Shown: one piece after another, positions 31,026 to 40,751 of the stretch
How the letters are laid out: each line of letters begins with the position of its first letter
Position numbering within the stretch: position 1 is the stretch's first letter
Assembly: GCA_050946935.1 (NCBI GenBank)
Contig: JBMNVR010000001.1
Span: 186,001 to 250,000, forward strand
Source: UQRS01 sp050946935
GTDB taxonomy: Bacteria > Bacillota > Clostridia > Oscillospirales > Acutalibacteraceae
DNA length: 64,000 nucleotides
Direction: 5' to 3'
The notes under the pieces: model-generated
Databases searched by the model: none
Seen by the model: only the letters and a program-made list of their open reading frames with translations
What the model was told of the DNA's origin: nothing
Made by a program: the position numbers and the translations under genes

Positions 31026-32139
31026 AAAACAGGAAAAATCCGTAGTGGAAAAGCGGGAAAACGAGTTGGATCTCGACACCGCTTTGGATGAGGAGGCGCG
31101 CCGTCCGGCCGAGCCGGAAATCACCGAGCCGGAGGAGGAAGAGTCCGATCCCATCCACGAGCTGGAGGAGATCGTTCCCGACAATCCCGACGAGTTGGAG
31201 ATCGAACCGCCCATTCTCGACCTCGATTTTGAAGAAGAACCGACCATCGACGAATTAAAGGTAGAGGAACTGACCATCGAAGAGGAATCGGAGGATGAGA
31301 TTCCTCTTGAGAGCATCTCCCTCGACGATCCGGTCAAGGTTTATTTAAAGGAGATCGGGCGGGTACCTCTCCTCTCGTCGGAGGAGGAGATCGAGCTTGC
31401 CGTTCGGATCGGCCAGGGGGACGAGTACGCAAAAAAGCGGCTGACCGAGGCCAACCTCCGCCTGGTGGTGAGTATCGCCAAGCGGTATGTCGGACGGGGG
31501 ATGCACTTCCTCGACCTGATTCAGGAGGGCAACGTTGGCCTGATTAAGGCGGTCGAAAAATTCGATCATACCAAGGGCTTCAAATTTTCAACCTATGCGA
31601 CCTGGTGGATTCGGCAGGCCATCACCCGCGCCATCGCGGATCAGGCTCGCACCATCCGCATTCCGGTACACATGGTCGAGACCATCAACCGTCTGAAAAA
31701 GGTGCAAAGCCAGCTCCTGCACGAAAACGGCCGCGAGCCGAGCGAGGAACTGATCGCCGAGACCATCAACCTCCCGGTCGAGCGGGTGCGGGAGATTCTG
31801 CGGGTTGCGCAGGAGCCGGTCTCGATGGAGACGCCGATCGGCCCGGAAGAGGACAGCCGTTTGATGGATTTCATCCGGGATGAGGACGCGCTGGCTCCCG
31901 ACGACGCGGCGCTCAAAACCATCACGAACGAGGATATCGACAGCGTGCTCAAGACACTCACCCCGCGGGAGGAGGCGGTCATCCGTCTGCGCTTCGGACT
32001 GCAGGACGGCCGCTGCCATACGCTGGAGGAGGTCGGAACCGAGTTTCATGTCACCCGCGAGCGGATCCGGCAGATTGAGGCCAAGGCCCTCCGCAAGCTG
32101 AGACACCCGGTGCGCAGCAATAAATTTAAGGAAAAGTAA
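31018..32139 (+). CDS. sigA: Primary sigma factor SigA (RpoD)
   Basis: A 373-residue vegetative sigma factor. Region 1.1 is replaced by a very acidic N-terminal stretch (about 20-100, runs of Glu and Asp). Region 1.2 starts DPVKVYLKEIG (about 103), region 2 has the DLIQEGNVGLIKAVEKFD and FSTYATWWIRQAI motifs, region 3 IRIPVHMVETINRL, and region 4 TLPREE-like LTPREEAVIRLRFGL and VTRERIRQIEAKALRKLRHP. It should recognise the TTGACA/TATAAT boxes seen throughout the window. It overlaps dnaG by eight bases and is three bases from the Rrf2 gene. Confidence 0.98.
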   Translation: MAKKQEKSVVEKRENELDLDTALDEEARRPAEPEITEPEEEESDPIHELEEIVPDNPDELEIEPPILDLDFEEEPTIDELKVEELTIEEESEDEIPLESISLDDPVKVYLKEIGRVPLLSSEEEIELAVRIGQGDEYAKKRLTEANLRLVVSIAKRYVGRGMHFLDLIQEGNVGLIKAVEKFDHTKGFKFSTYATWWIRQAITRAIADQARTIRIPVHMVETINRLKKVQSQLLHENGREPSEELIAETINLPVERVREILRVAQEPVSMETPIGPEEDSRLMDFIRDEDALAPDDAALKTITNEDIDSVLKTLTPREEAVIRLRFGLQDGRCHTLEEVGTEFHVTRERIRQIEAKALRKLRHPVRSNKFKEK

Positions 32140-32142
32140 GCC

Positions 32143-32523
32143 ATGATTTTAAATTTGGAAACCGATTACGCCATCCGCATCGTCCACTATCTGGCCGAGG
32201 TGGGCGAACGCCGTGACGCAGGCAAAATTGCCGAAAAAACCGGCGTGACACTCCGCTTTTCGCTGAAGATTCTGCGTAAGCTGGTGGCGGCAGGCATCGT
32301 CCGTTCCTTCAAGGGCGCCGGCGGCGGCTATGAGCTGGCCCGACCGGGCGGTGAAATTACGCTGGGAGAGGTGATTGAGGTCATGAGCGGCTCGCTGGTA
32401 TTCAGCCATTGCCAAAGCGATGGACACGTCTGCTCTCACCCGCAGGGGGTGTGCCACTTCAAAAACGTTTTTGACGATGTTTCCGATTATATGCGAAAGA
32501 AGTTCGATAAAGCCACCTTTTAA
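32143..32523 (+). CDS. Rrf2-family transcriptional regulator
   Basis: A 126-residue winged-helix regulator: LETDYAIRIVHYLAEVG (about 4-20), the recognition helix LRFSLKILRKLVAAGIVRS and wing KGAGGGYELARPG. Three Cys in CQSDGHVCSHPQGVC (about 88-102) match the iron-sulfur cluster loop of IscR/NsrR-type members, so it probably senses redox or iron-sulfur status. It starts three bases after sigA, at the end of that operon, and is followed by two tandem terminators. Targets are unknown. Confidence 0.9.
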   Translation: MILNLETDYAIRIVHYLAEVGERRDAGKIAEKTGVTLRFSLKILRKLVAAGIVRSFKGAGGGYELARPGGEITLGEVIEVMSGSLVFSHCQSDGHVCSHPQGVCHFKNVFDDVSDYMRKKFDKATF

Positions 32524-32620
32524 AAGAACGCGCCCGCGATACATACGGCGTTTTGGAAAACGGTCTTTCGAACCACCGGCGGGTAATGGGGTCAGCCGTT
32601 CTGTGCAGCTTGGTTTTGAC

Positions 32621-32652
32621 CTGCCCGGATATCCGTATCCGGGCAGCTTTTT
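32621..32652 (+). terminator. First terminator of the dgt-dnaG-sigA-rrf2 operon
   Basis: CTGCCCGGATA/TATCCGGGCAG perfect stem, four-base loop, five T residues. Confidence 0.88.
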
Positions 32653-32665
32653 GCAGTAACAGAAA

Positions 32666-32706
32666 CCGGGCGGACAATGGGAACTCCCGTTGTCCGCCCG
32701 GTTTTT
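32666..32706 (+). terminator. Second, tandem terminator
   Basis: CCGGGCGGACAA/TTGTCCGCCCGG perfect 12-bp stem, 12-base loop, then five T residues. Lies 19 bases after the first; useful for both converging strands. Confidence 0.88.
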
Positions 32707-32737
32707 AATCATGACACAAACGCGGCGAATATTATTT

Positions 32738-33604
32738 TTAATCCATATGTACTTTCTCTTTCAGATTTTCCTTCAACCGACCCATCAGCTCGGCGGCGCG
32801 TTTTCTTGCGCCCTCCTCCCGCTCCTTTGACAAGCGGCCAAGATTCGGGAAAGCCTTTTTCAGCCGGGCGGCGCCAAAATTCTTTTCGGCAAGCAACGCA
32901 TCGAATTTGACCTTGTTCTGTTCCAGCCGTTCCCGGGCTTTTTCCAGCCGTTCCCGGCCCTGCTCCAGCGCAGGCTGATGCCTCTCATACAACTGACGAC
33001 TTTGCTCGATCCCTTTATAGATACCTTCGCCCAGCTCGTCGGAAATGTGACGCATGCGGCTCTCAAACTCCTCTAATCGGCGAAAATGGGATTGCAGCTT
33101 GCAGAGCGTGACCACCGTCATGGCGAGGTCGAGCGAAAACAATATCCCGATCACGCACAAGAGGATTCCCCCGACCAGGTGGGGAACAACCCCGATCAAA
33201 CGCATAACAAGGGGCTGCACCAGCTTCATCACGGCGACGCAGGCCGCCCCCCAGAGCAGTGAAAACTGCGGACAGATATAACCACCGATATTGCCCCGGA
33301 TGCCGGAATAATCCCACCATTTTTGATGAAAGAACTTTTCCAGCACAAAGCCGGTCACAAGCTCCAGCAAAGAGGTCAATATGGCCGCCCCTAAGAAAAG
33401 CAGCAGCCAGTTTCCGGCAAGCGGCGTCAGCAACGTGGCGACAATCAGCATTCCAAAGCCATAGATCGGGCAAACCGGACCGGTTAAAAAACCGCGGTTG
33501 ACAAACGCGCCCAATTTAACGGCGGCAAAGGCGACCTCACAACACCATCCAACAAACGCGTAAATGATAAAAATCCAGCACATTTGATAAAAGGTAAAGG
33601 GCAT
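32738..33604 (-). CDS. CmpB-type membrane protein (putative ABC transporter permease)
   Basis: A 288-residue protein of the family labelled ABC_trans_CmpB, common in Clostridia. Five hydrophobic helices lie in residues 5-165, with the family marks FVGWCCEVAF, NRGFLTGPVCPIYGFG and HQKWWDYSGIRGNIGGYICP. The last 110 residues are a charged helical tail (ERHQPALEQGRERLEKARERLEQ, described as about 220-245) likely to form a coiled coil. No ATPase partner is adjacent, so the transport role is uncertain. Convergent with the Rrf2 gene. Confidence 0.85.
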   Translation of the reverse strand: MPFTFYQMCWIFIIYAFVGWCCEVAFAAVKLGAFVNRGFLTGPVCPIYGFGMLIVATLLTPLAGNWLLLFLGAAILTSLLELVTGFVLEKFFHQKWWDYSGIRGNIGGYICPQFSLLWGAACVAVMKLVQPLVMRLIGVVPHLVGGILLCVIGILFSLDLAMTVVTLCKLQSHFRRLEEFESRMRHISDELGEGIYKGIEQSRQLYERHQPALEQGRERLEKARERLEQNKVKFDALLAEKNFGAARLKKAFPNLGRLSKEREEGARKRAAELMGRLKENLKEKVHMD

Positions 33605-33730
33605 CCTTTCTCTTCCTCCCCCTGCAAAAAGGGCCGAATACCCCCGAGCGCGTTACGCCAGTTTGTATCCTGCCCTTTTGTTTTTTCTCCCCTGCGCTGC
33701 AAAGCAGGCGGAACCGCTTTACGCGGCCGG

Positions 33731-34126
33731 TTAAAACCAGATGCGGGTGGAAAACGTCTTGCCGCACTTCGGACAGCGGACAGTATGCCGCCCTTTGTCC
33801 CGCGGCACCCGAAGGGTTGCACCGCAAATCTTGCACTTAATATACCGGTGCATTTTGTCCGCCTGCCGCTCCTGCTGCTGCCGGGCGCGGGCCTTTGCCC
33901 CGCCGAACAACCGCTCAAATTTTCGGTTTTCCGCCTGCCGGGCGGAAAAATTGCGCGACAGCATCCGAAATAAGCAGAGAACGCAGAGCAGCGCACAGAG
34001 CGCATACAGCACCCACGAGCGGACAAATACATTGACTGCGGCCACCGCCACCCAGACGGCCAAATTCAGTTTACCAAGTTTGTCAAGGCCATATCTTCCA
34101 TAAAAGAAACTTTGCAGAAAATGCAA
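33731..34126 (-). CDS. Membrane protein with C-terminal zinc ribbon
   Basis: A 131-residue protein with two membrane helices (about 20-36 and 38-55), an Arg-rich linker (RQAENRKFERLFGGAKARARQQQE region) and a zinc ribbon (IKCKICGATLRVPRDKGRHTVRCPKCGKTF, given as about 95-125). Start is a TTG (34126) after AAGGTGAT. Such proteins are frequent in Oscillospirales, unnamed, and often near citrate synthase. It lies 15 bases from the citrate synthase stop in the same direction, so it may be last in that operon. Confidence 0.72.
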   Translation of the reverse strand: MHFLQSFFYGRYGLDKLGKLNLAVWVAVAAVNVFVRSWVLYALCALLCVLCLFRMLSRNFSARQAENRKFERLFGGAKARARQQQERQADKMHRYIKCKICGATLRVPRDKGRHTVRCPKCGKTFSTRIWF

Positions 34127-34141
34127 TATAGATCACCTTCC

Positions 34142-35506
34142 TTACCGGTCGGACAGTTTGACATACGGCGTTTCGGTACAAACGCTCATGTAAGCCGGAC
34201 GGATGATCTTCCCGTTGCCGGCCAGCTCTTCAATCCGGTGGGCACTCCAACCGGCGATCCGCGCGACGGCAAAGAGCGGGGTGTACAGCTCATGCGGCAG
34301 ACCCAGCATACTGTAAGCAAAGCCGCTGAAAAAGTCGACGTTGGCACTGACCCCTTTGTAAATCTGGCGTTTGGCGGCGATCGCCTTGGGCGCCAGCCGC
34401 TCTACAGCAAGATAAAGCTCGTACTCTTTTGTGCGACCTTTTTCGCGCGAGAGCTGCTCGACAAAGCTTTTGAAAACCCTGGCACGCGGATCGGACACCG
34501 AGTACACGGCGTGCCCCACGCCGTAGATCAGCCCCTTCTTATCAAACGCGTCTTTGTCCAAAATTCGGCTGAGATAGGCTAAAATCTCCTCCTCATCCGA
34601 CCAGTCGTGCACCTGTTTTTTTAGATCGTCGAACATCTGCACAACCTTGATGTTGGCGCCGCCGTGACGGGGACCCTTCAGCGAACCGAGCGCCGCCGCG
34701 ATGGCCGAATAGGTATCGGTTCCCGATGAGGTGACAACATGGGTCGTAAAGGTTGAGTTGTTTCCGCCGCCATGCTCGGCATGCAGCACCAGCGCCATAT
34801 CAAGCACCCGCGCTTCCAGCTTGGTGTACTTTTTATCCGGACGAAGCAGACGCAGAATATTCTCCGCCGTGGAAAGCTCCGGCTTGGGCTGATGAATAAT
34901 CAGGCTCTTGTTCTTATGAAAATGTATATAGGCGTTGTAGCCGTAGACCGAAATCAGCGGGAAAACCGCAATCAACTGCAAGCACTGGCGCAGCACATTT
35001 TCAATCGAAATATCCTCCGGGTTTTTGTCGTAGGCGTAGAGCGAGAGCACACTTTTGGCCAGCGCGTTCATCATGTCGGTGCTCGGCGCTTTCATCACGA
35101 CGTCGCGGACAAACCCGGCCGGCAGCCGGCGATAGTGCGCCAGCAGCTCGCAAAACGAATGCAGTTCCTCTTTATCGGGCAGACGGCCAAACAGCAGGAG
35201 ATAGACCGTCTCTTCAAACCCGAAGCGATCCTCGGCGACATGACCGGCGATTAAATCTTCGACATTGATTCCGCGGTAGAACAGCTTACCATCGCAGGGC
35301 ACGGTTTTGCCATCGACGATTTTGTTCTGCCGAATTTCGGAAATATCTGTAAGGCCGGTGAGGACGCCTTTGCCGTTTACGTCGCGCAGGCCCCGCTTCA
35401 CATCGTATTTGGAATACAGCGAAGGGTCAATGTTGCCGTTTTCACAGCAGATTTCGGCCAGCGACTTGACCATTGCCGCCATTTCGGTGCTGCGAATCAT
35501 ATACAT
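34142..35506 (-). CDS. Citrate (Si)-synthase / 2-methylcitrate synthase family
   Basis: A 454-residue enzyme that condenses acetyl-CoA with oxaloacetate. Family motifs: LFYRGINVEDLIAG (about 80-93), the His of LHAEHGGGNNSTFTT (about 245-259), GPRHGGANIKV (about 282-292) and the C-terminal GVGHAVYSVSDPRA (about 340) and the FFSGFAYSMLGLP region. The ATG at 35506 follows a GTG; ribosome site is weak (AGAAAG). It follows the MarR gene by 29 bases in the same direction. In anaerobes this typically feeds glutamate synthesis. Confidence 0.92.
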   Translation of the reverse strand: MYMIRSTEMAAMVKSLAEICCENGNIDPSLYSKYDVKRGLRDVNGKGVLTGLTDISEIRQNKIVDGKTVPCDGKLFYRGINVEDLIAGHVAEDRFGFEETVYLLLFGRLPDKEELHSFCELLAHYRRLPAGFVRDVVMKAPSTDMMNALAKSVLSLYAYDKNPEDISIENVLRQCLQLIAVFPLISVYGYNAYIHFHKNKSLIIHQPKPELSTAENILRLLRPDKKYTKLEARVLDMALVLHAEHGGGNNSTFTTHVVTSSGTDTYSAIAAALGSLKGPRHGGANIKVVQMFDDLKKQVHDWSDEEEILAYLSRILDKDAFDKKGLIYGVGHAVYSVSDPRARVFKSFVEQLSREKGRTKEYELYLAVERLAPKAIAAKRQIYKGVSANVDFFSGFAYSMLGLPHELYTPLFAVARIAGWSAHRIEELAGNGKIIRPAYMSVCTETPYVKLSDR

Positions 35507-35535
35507 CACTACTTTCTGTTTGGAATGGTAGATAT

Positions 35536-36051
35536 TTATACTCTGGATACTGTATTTGGCGTGGGAGAAACAGGCAGGGTTTCAAGCTCCTCCACCAAAA
35601 CACCGTGCAGCCGCTCGGACAGTTCCCGCAGGGTGCGCATGTTTTCCTCCCCCATGCGGACAAAAACCCGGCCGGCCAGCCGCTCAACCAGCTCGTTTTC
35701 CTTTAAAAAAAGGGCGTGCCCTTTTTCGGTCAGCTTAACATAGGTGTTCCGGCGGTTTTCCGGATCGGTAACCCGCTCCAGATATCCCCGACCCTCCAGC
35801 CCCCGGAGAGTGCGGGAGACCGACGCCGGCGTAACCTCCAAAACGCCGGCCAGGCGGGAGACGTTAACCGAATTGGCCCGGTTCTCTACATAATCGCCGA
35901 ACCGCCGGACAATCGAAAGCAGAAAAAACTCCCCCTGTGTGACGGCGCGGAGTGTGCCGCCAAGATTCAGCCGCGCCAGCTCGTGCAGGATCTCTAAAAA
36001 AATTTCCTCCTGCCGCGTCGTATCCAAAATCGGATCACCTGTCCTTTTCAT
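35536..36051 (-). CDS. MarR-family transcriptional regulator
   Basis: A 171-residue winged-helix regulator: TQGEFFLLSIVRRFGDY, VNVSRLAGVLEVTPASVSRTLRGLEGRGYLERV (about 60-93) and the wing DPENRRNTYVKLTEKG. The ATG at 36051 lacks a ribosome site; a TTG at about 36027 is preceded by AGGTGA at a good distance and may be the true start. A consensus promoter and a TTAAC-AAG-GTTAA palindrome lie upstream. The citrate synthase gene follows 29 bases later, so it may regulate that operon and itself. Confidence 0.85.
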   Translation of the reverse strand: MKRTGDPILDTTRQEEIFLEILHELARLNLGGTLRAVTQGEFFLLSIVRRFGDYVENRANSVNVSRLAGVLEVTPASVSRTLRGLEGRGYLERVTDPENRRNTYVKLTEKGHALFLKENELVERLAGRVFVRMGEENMRTLRELSERLHGVLVEELETLPVSPTPNTVSRV

Positions 36052-36065
36052 AAATGAACAAACCG

Positions 36066-36118
36066 TTAACAAGGTTAAGTGTTTGGTTTATTATACCACA
36101 GCAGACAGGCATTGTCAA
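36066..36118 (-). promoter_or_regulatory. Consensus promoter and operator of the marR-citrate synthase unit
   Basis: Minus-strand TTGACA (36113-36118), 17 bases, TATAAT (36090-36095): a perfect sigma-A promoter. The palindrome TTAAC-N3-GTTAA (36066-36078) lies just past the transcription start, a typical place for MarR autorepression. Confidence 0.75.
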
Positions 36119-36193
36119 TTTTTGCTCCCTCCAAAAATAATGTGACGTATTTTCATCTGTATCGTATAAAGCGTGCGATTTTATGAAAAAGGA

Positions 36194-36222
36194 TTTTCAT
36201 ATGGAACAGAATGTGCTATAAT
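36194..36222 (+). promoter_or_regulatory. Sigma-A promoter of the murT-gatD-alr-like genes
   Basis: TTTTCA (36194-36199), 17-base spacer, TATAAT (36217-36222), about 60 bases before the ATG at 36281. Confidence 0.65.
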
Positions 36223-36280
36223 GAATTGATTTATTGCGTCAAAACGCCTTACCGGCGAAATAAAGCATGGAAGTGATACA

Positions 36281-37639
36281 ATGCGGTTTATTCTTGAGCT
36301 GTGGATCGCCAAGCTGATCGCCCGGGTGGTTGATTTTCTCGACAGCCGGCGCGGGACGAGCTTTGCCGGCCGCCAGATTTTAAAGGTGGATAAGAACTTT
36401 ATCTCCAAATTCAAGGGAATAGAGAAAGAGAAGGTCATCCTAATCACCGGCACCAACGGCAAATCGAGCACGACCAATTTGATTACCCACATCTTCCGCG
36501 CCTGCGGGGAGAAGGTAATCGCCAACCTGGCCGGCGCCAATCTGCGCTCCGGGATTGCGACCTGTTTTATCAAAAACAGCCGCATGTCCGGCCGGATCAG
36601 AGACGGGTATATTGTTTTAGAGGTGGACGAACGCACGCTGAAGTATATCCTCGACTGGATCCCGGTCGGACACCTTGTCCTGACCAACATCCAAACCGAT
36701 CAGGTCGCCCGCAACGGCTATCCCGAATACATCTACAACATGCTGTACGACCATATTCCAAAAGGGGTTACCCTCTACCTCAACAACGACGAGCCGCGGG
36801 TCAAATCGTTTGAGTCGCTCGGCAATCCGGTCGTGTATTATGGGGTAGACCGGATGCCCTGCGCTTATGAAAAGCACGGGCCGCTCGACGTCACGCAGCC
36901 CTGTCCGAAATGCCATCAGAAAATTCAGTTTGATTATTATAACCTCAGCAATCTGGGGCGGTTTCACTGCACCGCCTGTGATCATGCAAGCCTTGAAAAG
37001 CCCGATTTCCTTGTGGAAAAGGCAGACCTTGCAAACGGCCGGGCAGAGTTTGACGGCAGCCCCTTCCCGCTGCCATACCGTGCACCTTTCATGGTGTACA
37101 ACTACGCCGCCGCCATCGCGGTCGCCCGCACCCTCGGCCTTGCGAAGGAGGCGGTCCTCGCCGCCTACGACAGCTTTGTGAATATTGAGGGACGTATCGA
37201 TCAGGCCGCTTTGGGAGAGAAAACCATCCATTATATGCGCACCAAGCAGGAGAATCCCGATACCCTGCAATCGGCGCTGGACGCCATCGCCGCCGCCGAG
37301 GGGGAGAAGGTTGTCCTGCTCGGCCTTTGCACCATTGACGACGTAATTCCGCACTACTCAGGCACCTTTTACAGCTACGACTGCGACTTCGACGGTATGC
37401 TCGCCGGACAGGTCGAGAAGTTTATCTGTTTTGAAAAGACCACCTGCGCCGATATGGCCAACCGGCTTCTTCTGGCCGGCTGTCCAGCGGAAAAGATCGA
37501 GATTCTCCCCACCGCCGACCCGGAGGAGATTCTGGCTGCCGTCGGACGTTGCAAAAGCAGCGAGGTATATCTGATCACGCTGCTGAAAATTTTCCACGAG
37601 CTCAAGACTGCCGCCGAGCAGAAAAACCGGGAGGTGTAA
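36281..37639 (+). CDS. murT: MurT-like Mur ligase family protein (amidotransferase residues altered)
   Basis: A 452-residue Mur-ligase-type protein like MurT, which with GatD amidates D-Glu of lipid II. The ATP loop ITGTNGKSSTTNL (about 54-66) is intact, and the four-Cys ribbon of MurT is seen (CPKCHQ about 208, CTACDH about 229). But the C-terminal segment that in MurT reads like DVSWIWD and carries the catalytic Asp is here SGTFYSYDCDF (about 370-380), so that Asp appears lost. Comparison is from memory of the family. It is paired with a GatD-like protein four bases downstream that also lacks its catalytic residues, so the pair may do something other than lipid II amidation. Confidence 0.82.
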   Translation: MRFILELWIAKLIARVVDFLDSRRGTSFAGRQILKVDKNFISKFKGIEKEKVILITGTNGKSSTTNLITHIFRACGEKVIANLAGANLRSGIATCFIKNSRMSGRIRDGYIVLEVDERTLKYILDWIPVGHLVLTNIQTDQVARNGYPEYIYNMLYDHIPKGVTLYLNNDEPRVKSFESLGNPVVYYGVDRMPCAYEKHGPLDVTQPCPKCHQKIQFDYYNLSNLGRFHCTACDHASLEKPDFLVEKADLANGRAEFDGSPFPLPYRAPFMVYNYAAAIAVARTLGLAKEAVLAAYDSFVNIEGRIDQAALGEKTIHYMRTKQENPDTLQSALDAIAAAEGEKVVLLGLCTIDDVIPHYSGTFYSYDCDFDGMLAGQVEKFICFEKTTCADMANRLLLAGCPAEKIEILPTADPEEILAAVGRCKSSEVYLITLLKIFHELKTAAEQKNREV

Positions 37640-37643
37640 GAAA

Positions 37644-38384
37644 ATGGAATGCAAGCTGACCTATCTGTACCCGGATTTGCTGAACCTCTATGGCGATCGG
37701 GGCAATGTGGCGGCCGCCGCCCGCACGGCAGAGAAAATGGGAGTCGCCTTCTCCTTTGAGCGGGTGGATGACTTTGATACGCCGATCGACTTTGCCGGCA
37801 GCGATCTTCTTCTTTTCTCTCCGGGCGAATTGTCGACCTTTCCCCGCATCATCGAGCGGCTGGAGCGCGACCGCGCCGCGCTGGAGGAGTATATCGAGAG
37901 CGGGAAATACATCCTCGCAATCGGGGGCGCGGCCTGTATCTTTGCCGATGTGGTAAACCGTGTCTTCCGCCCCTCTTATCAGGGGCTTGGGCTTGGGCTG
38001 TACGACTGTGCCGAGCGGGAGGCGGCCTACGGCGACGACCTGATTTTCACCTGCTCACCGGCCGGCACCGAGCGCAAGGTCGCCGGCAGTCAGATTCAGA
38101 TGATGGATCTGCTGCCGAAGAAAGGGTGCGAAGTGTTCGGACATCTTCTCTACGGTTACGGAAACAATCACACCGACGGGGAGGGAATCCGGTACAAAAA
38201 CCTGATCGTAACCAACACCCTCGGCCCGCTGCTGGTGAAAAACCCCTGGGTGTTTGCCGACATTCTCCGCGACATTCTGACAAAAAAGGGGGCTGAGGTC
38301 CCTGCGCTGCCCGATTTTTCTCTGGAAGAGCGATCGCTCGCGGCGGTAGAAGCCTTCAATCTCGCCAAGAAAAGCGAGCTGTAA
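37644..38384 (+). CDS. gatD: GatD-like glutamine amidotransferase homolog without nucleophile Cys or His
   Basis: A 246-residue class I glutaminase-fold protein like GatD (start LTYLYPDLLNLYGDRGN is typical). The catalytic Cys motif, normally LAICGGYQ, reads LAIGGAACIF (about 92-101), with Gly at the nucleophile position. The catalytic His motif, normally GTYLHGP, reads VTNTLGP (about 191-197), with Leu for His. Both codons were checked in the nucleotide sequence. It should therefore not hydrolyse glutamine. Paired with a MurT-like protein and followed by an alanine racemase-like gene. Possibly a structural or repurposed subunit. Confidence 0.82.
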   Translation: MECKLTYLYPDLLNLYGDRGNVAAAARTAEKMGVAFSFERVDDFDTPIDFAGSDLLLFSPGELSTFPRIIERLERDRAALEEYIESGKYILAIGGAACIFADVVNRVFRPSYQGLGLGLYDCAEREAAYGDDLIFTCSPAGTERKVAGSQIQMMDLLPKKGCEVFGHLLYGYGNNHTDGEGIRYKNLIVTNTLGPLLVKNPWVFADILRDILTKKGAEVPALPDFSLEERSLAAVEAFNLAKKSEL

Positions 38385-38421
38385 CGCTATCCGACAGAAA
38401 ACAGGAAGGACGATCCGAAAC

Positions 38422-39489
<1,068 letters not shown>

Positions 39490-39518
39490 CAAAAGGCGCC
39501 CGGCGCTGCATATACGAC

Positions 39519-39564
39519 GAACCCGGATGTCCAGGCGAAAGCTCTGACGCCCGGGTTCTTTTTT
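39519..39564 (+). terminator. Terminator after the alr-like gene
   Basis: GAACCCGG/CCGGGTTC with an inner GTC/GAC stem, then six T residues. A second strong inverted repeat, TCCGGCGGC/GCCGCCGGA, lies at about 39633-39662. The rest of 39565-39810 shows no gene. Confidence 0.72.
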
Positions 39565-39810
39565 CGCTAACCGTTTCGCGCGGGAGCCCCGTCACAGACC
39601 AAGCGGTCAAATCCGGGTTTCCTGACGAACCCTCCGGCGGCGGATCTTTTTTGCCGCCGGATACCCCGGTTGCCACGAGCGACGACGAGAGGGATGACAT
39701 GAAAATCCTGTCTTTAGTGCGAAACAATCGGAAAGGCGCGAACGCACCTCCCGCGCTGGTGCCGGACGCGCAAAGGATTTTCATACCCGGCGCAGCAGAA
39801 TTCTTTCAAA

Positions 39811-39877
39811 ATTGTAAGATTCCCGCCCGGATTGTAAGCCGGATCGATGGCAGCCCGGAGCCTTTCCGGGGTATACT
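39811..39877 (+). promoter_or_regulatory. Direct repeats and activator-type promoter of the ABC transporter
   Basis: ATTGTAAG occurs at 39811-39818 and 39831-39838, a 20-base period (two helical turns), as expected for an OmpR-type response regulator. A TATACT -10 box lies at 39872-39877 with no recognisable -35, which suggests activation. No two-component genes are in the window. Confidence 0.5.
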
Positions 39878-39983
39878 GGACAAAACAAAGCGTTGTTGAA
39901 GCGGGGAAGCCGCGTCCTGCATACCCGGGGATGCGTTCGCGGTGGTTCCGGTTTGGCGACGCAAGTGACAGGAGGTAAGGCAT

Positions 39984-40751
39984 ATGCCGATTTTGGAGGT
40001 ACAGAATCTCAAAAAAGTATACACCACACGCTTCGGCGGAAACCATGTCCAGGCTCTCTCCAACGTGACCTTTTCGGTCGAACAGGGGGAGTATGTGGCC
40101 ATCATGGGCGAATCGGGATCGGGCAAAACCACCCTGCTGAACATTCTGGCCGCCCTTGATCGCCCCACCGGAGGAGAGGTTTTGCTGAACGGCCGCAGCA
40201 TTCTTTCTTTGAAGGAGAAGGAGATTTCCGTCTTTCGCCGGGATAATCTCGGATTTGTTTTTCAGGATTTTAATCTTCTCGATACCTTTTCGATTCGGGA
40301 TAATATTTTTCTGCCGCTGGTACTGGCCGGCAAAAAGTACGACGAGATGAACGCCCGTCTACAGGCGATTGCCGCAAAACTCGGAATCGGAGAAATCCTC
40401 GACAAATTCCCGTATGAAATATCGGGCGGGCAAAAGCAGCGGGCGGCCGTCGCCCGCGCCCTGATCACTCGACCGCAGCTCATCCTGGCCGACGAACCAA
40501 CCGGTGCCCTCGACTCCAAAGCGACCGACGGCCTGCTTCGGCTGTTTACCGAGATCAACCGGGACGGTCAAACCATCCTGATGGTTACCCATTCGACCAA
40601 GGCGGCCAGCCATGCCGGTCGGGTGCTCTTTATCAAGGACGGAGAGGTTTTTCACCAAATCTATCGCGGGATGAGCGGCACGGAGGAGATGTATGGCAAA
40701 ATCTCGGACACCTTAACCCGGATTGCGACAGGCGGTGCTCAGAATGAATAA
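39984..40751 (+). CDS. ABC transporter ATPase, BceA/MacB-like
   Basis: A 255-residue ATPase. Walker A GESGSGKTT (about 41-49), Q-loop FVFQDFNLL, signature ISGGQKQR (about 146-153), Walker B LILADEPTGALDSKA (about 167-181) and the switch His in VTHSTKA. It matches the BceA subgroup whose exporters or detachment pumps protect against peptide antibiotics. Its stop overlaps the permease start by eight bases. AGGAGG upstream of the ATG. The direct repeats upstream suggest induction by a two-component system. Confidence 0.92.
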   Translation: MPILEVQNLKKVYTTRFGGNHVQALSNVTFSVEQGEYVAIMGESGSGKTTLLNILAALDRPTGGEVLLNGRSILSLKEKEISVFRRDNLGFVFQDFNLLDTFSIRDNIFLPLVLAGKKYDEMNARLQAIAAKLGIGEILDKFPYEISGGQKQRAAVARALITRPQLILADEPTGALDSKATDGLLRLFTEINRDGQTILMVTHSTKAASHAGRVLFIKDGEVFHQIYRGMSGTEEMYGKISDTLTRIATGGAQNE

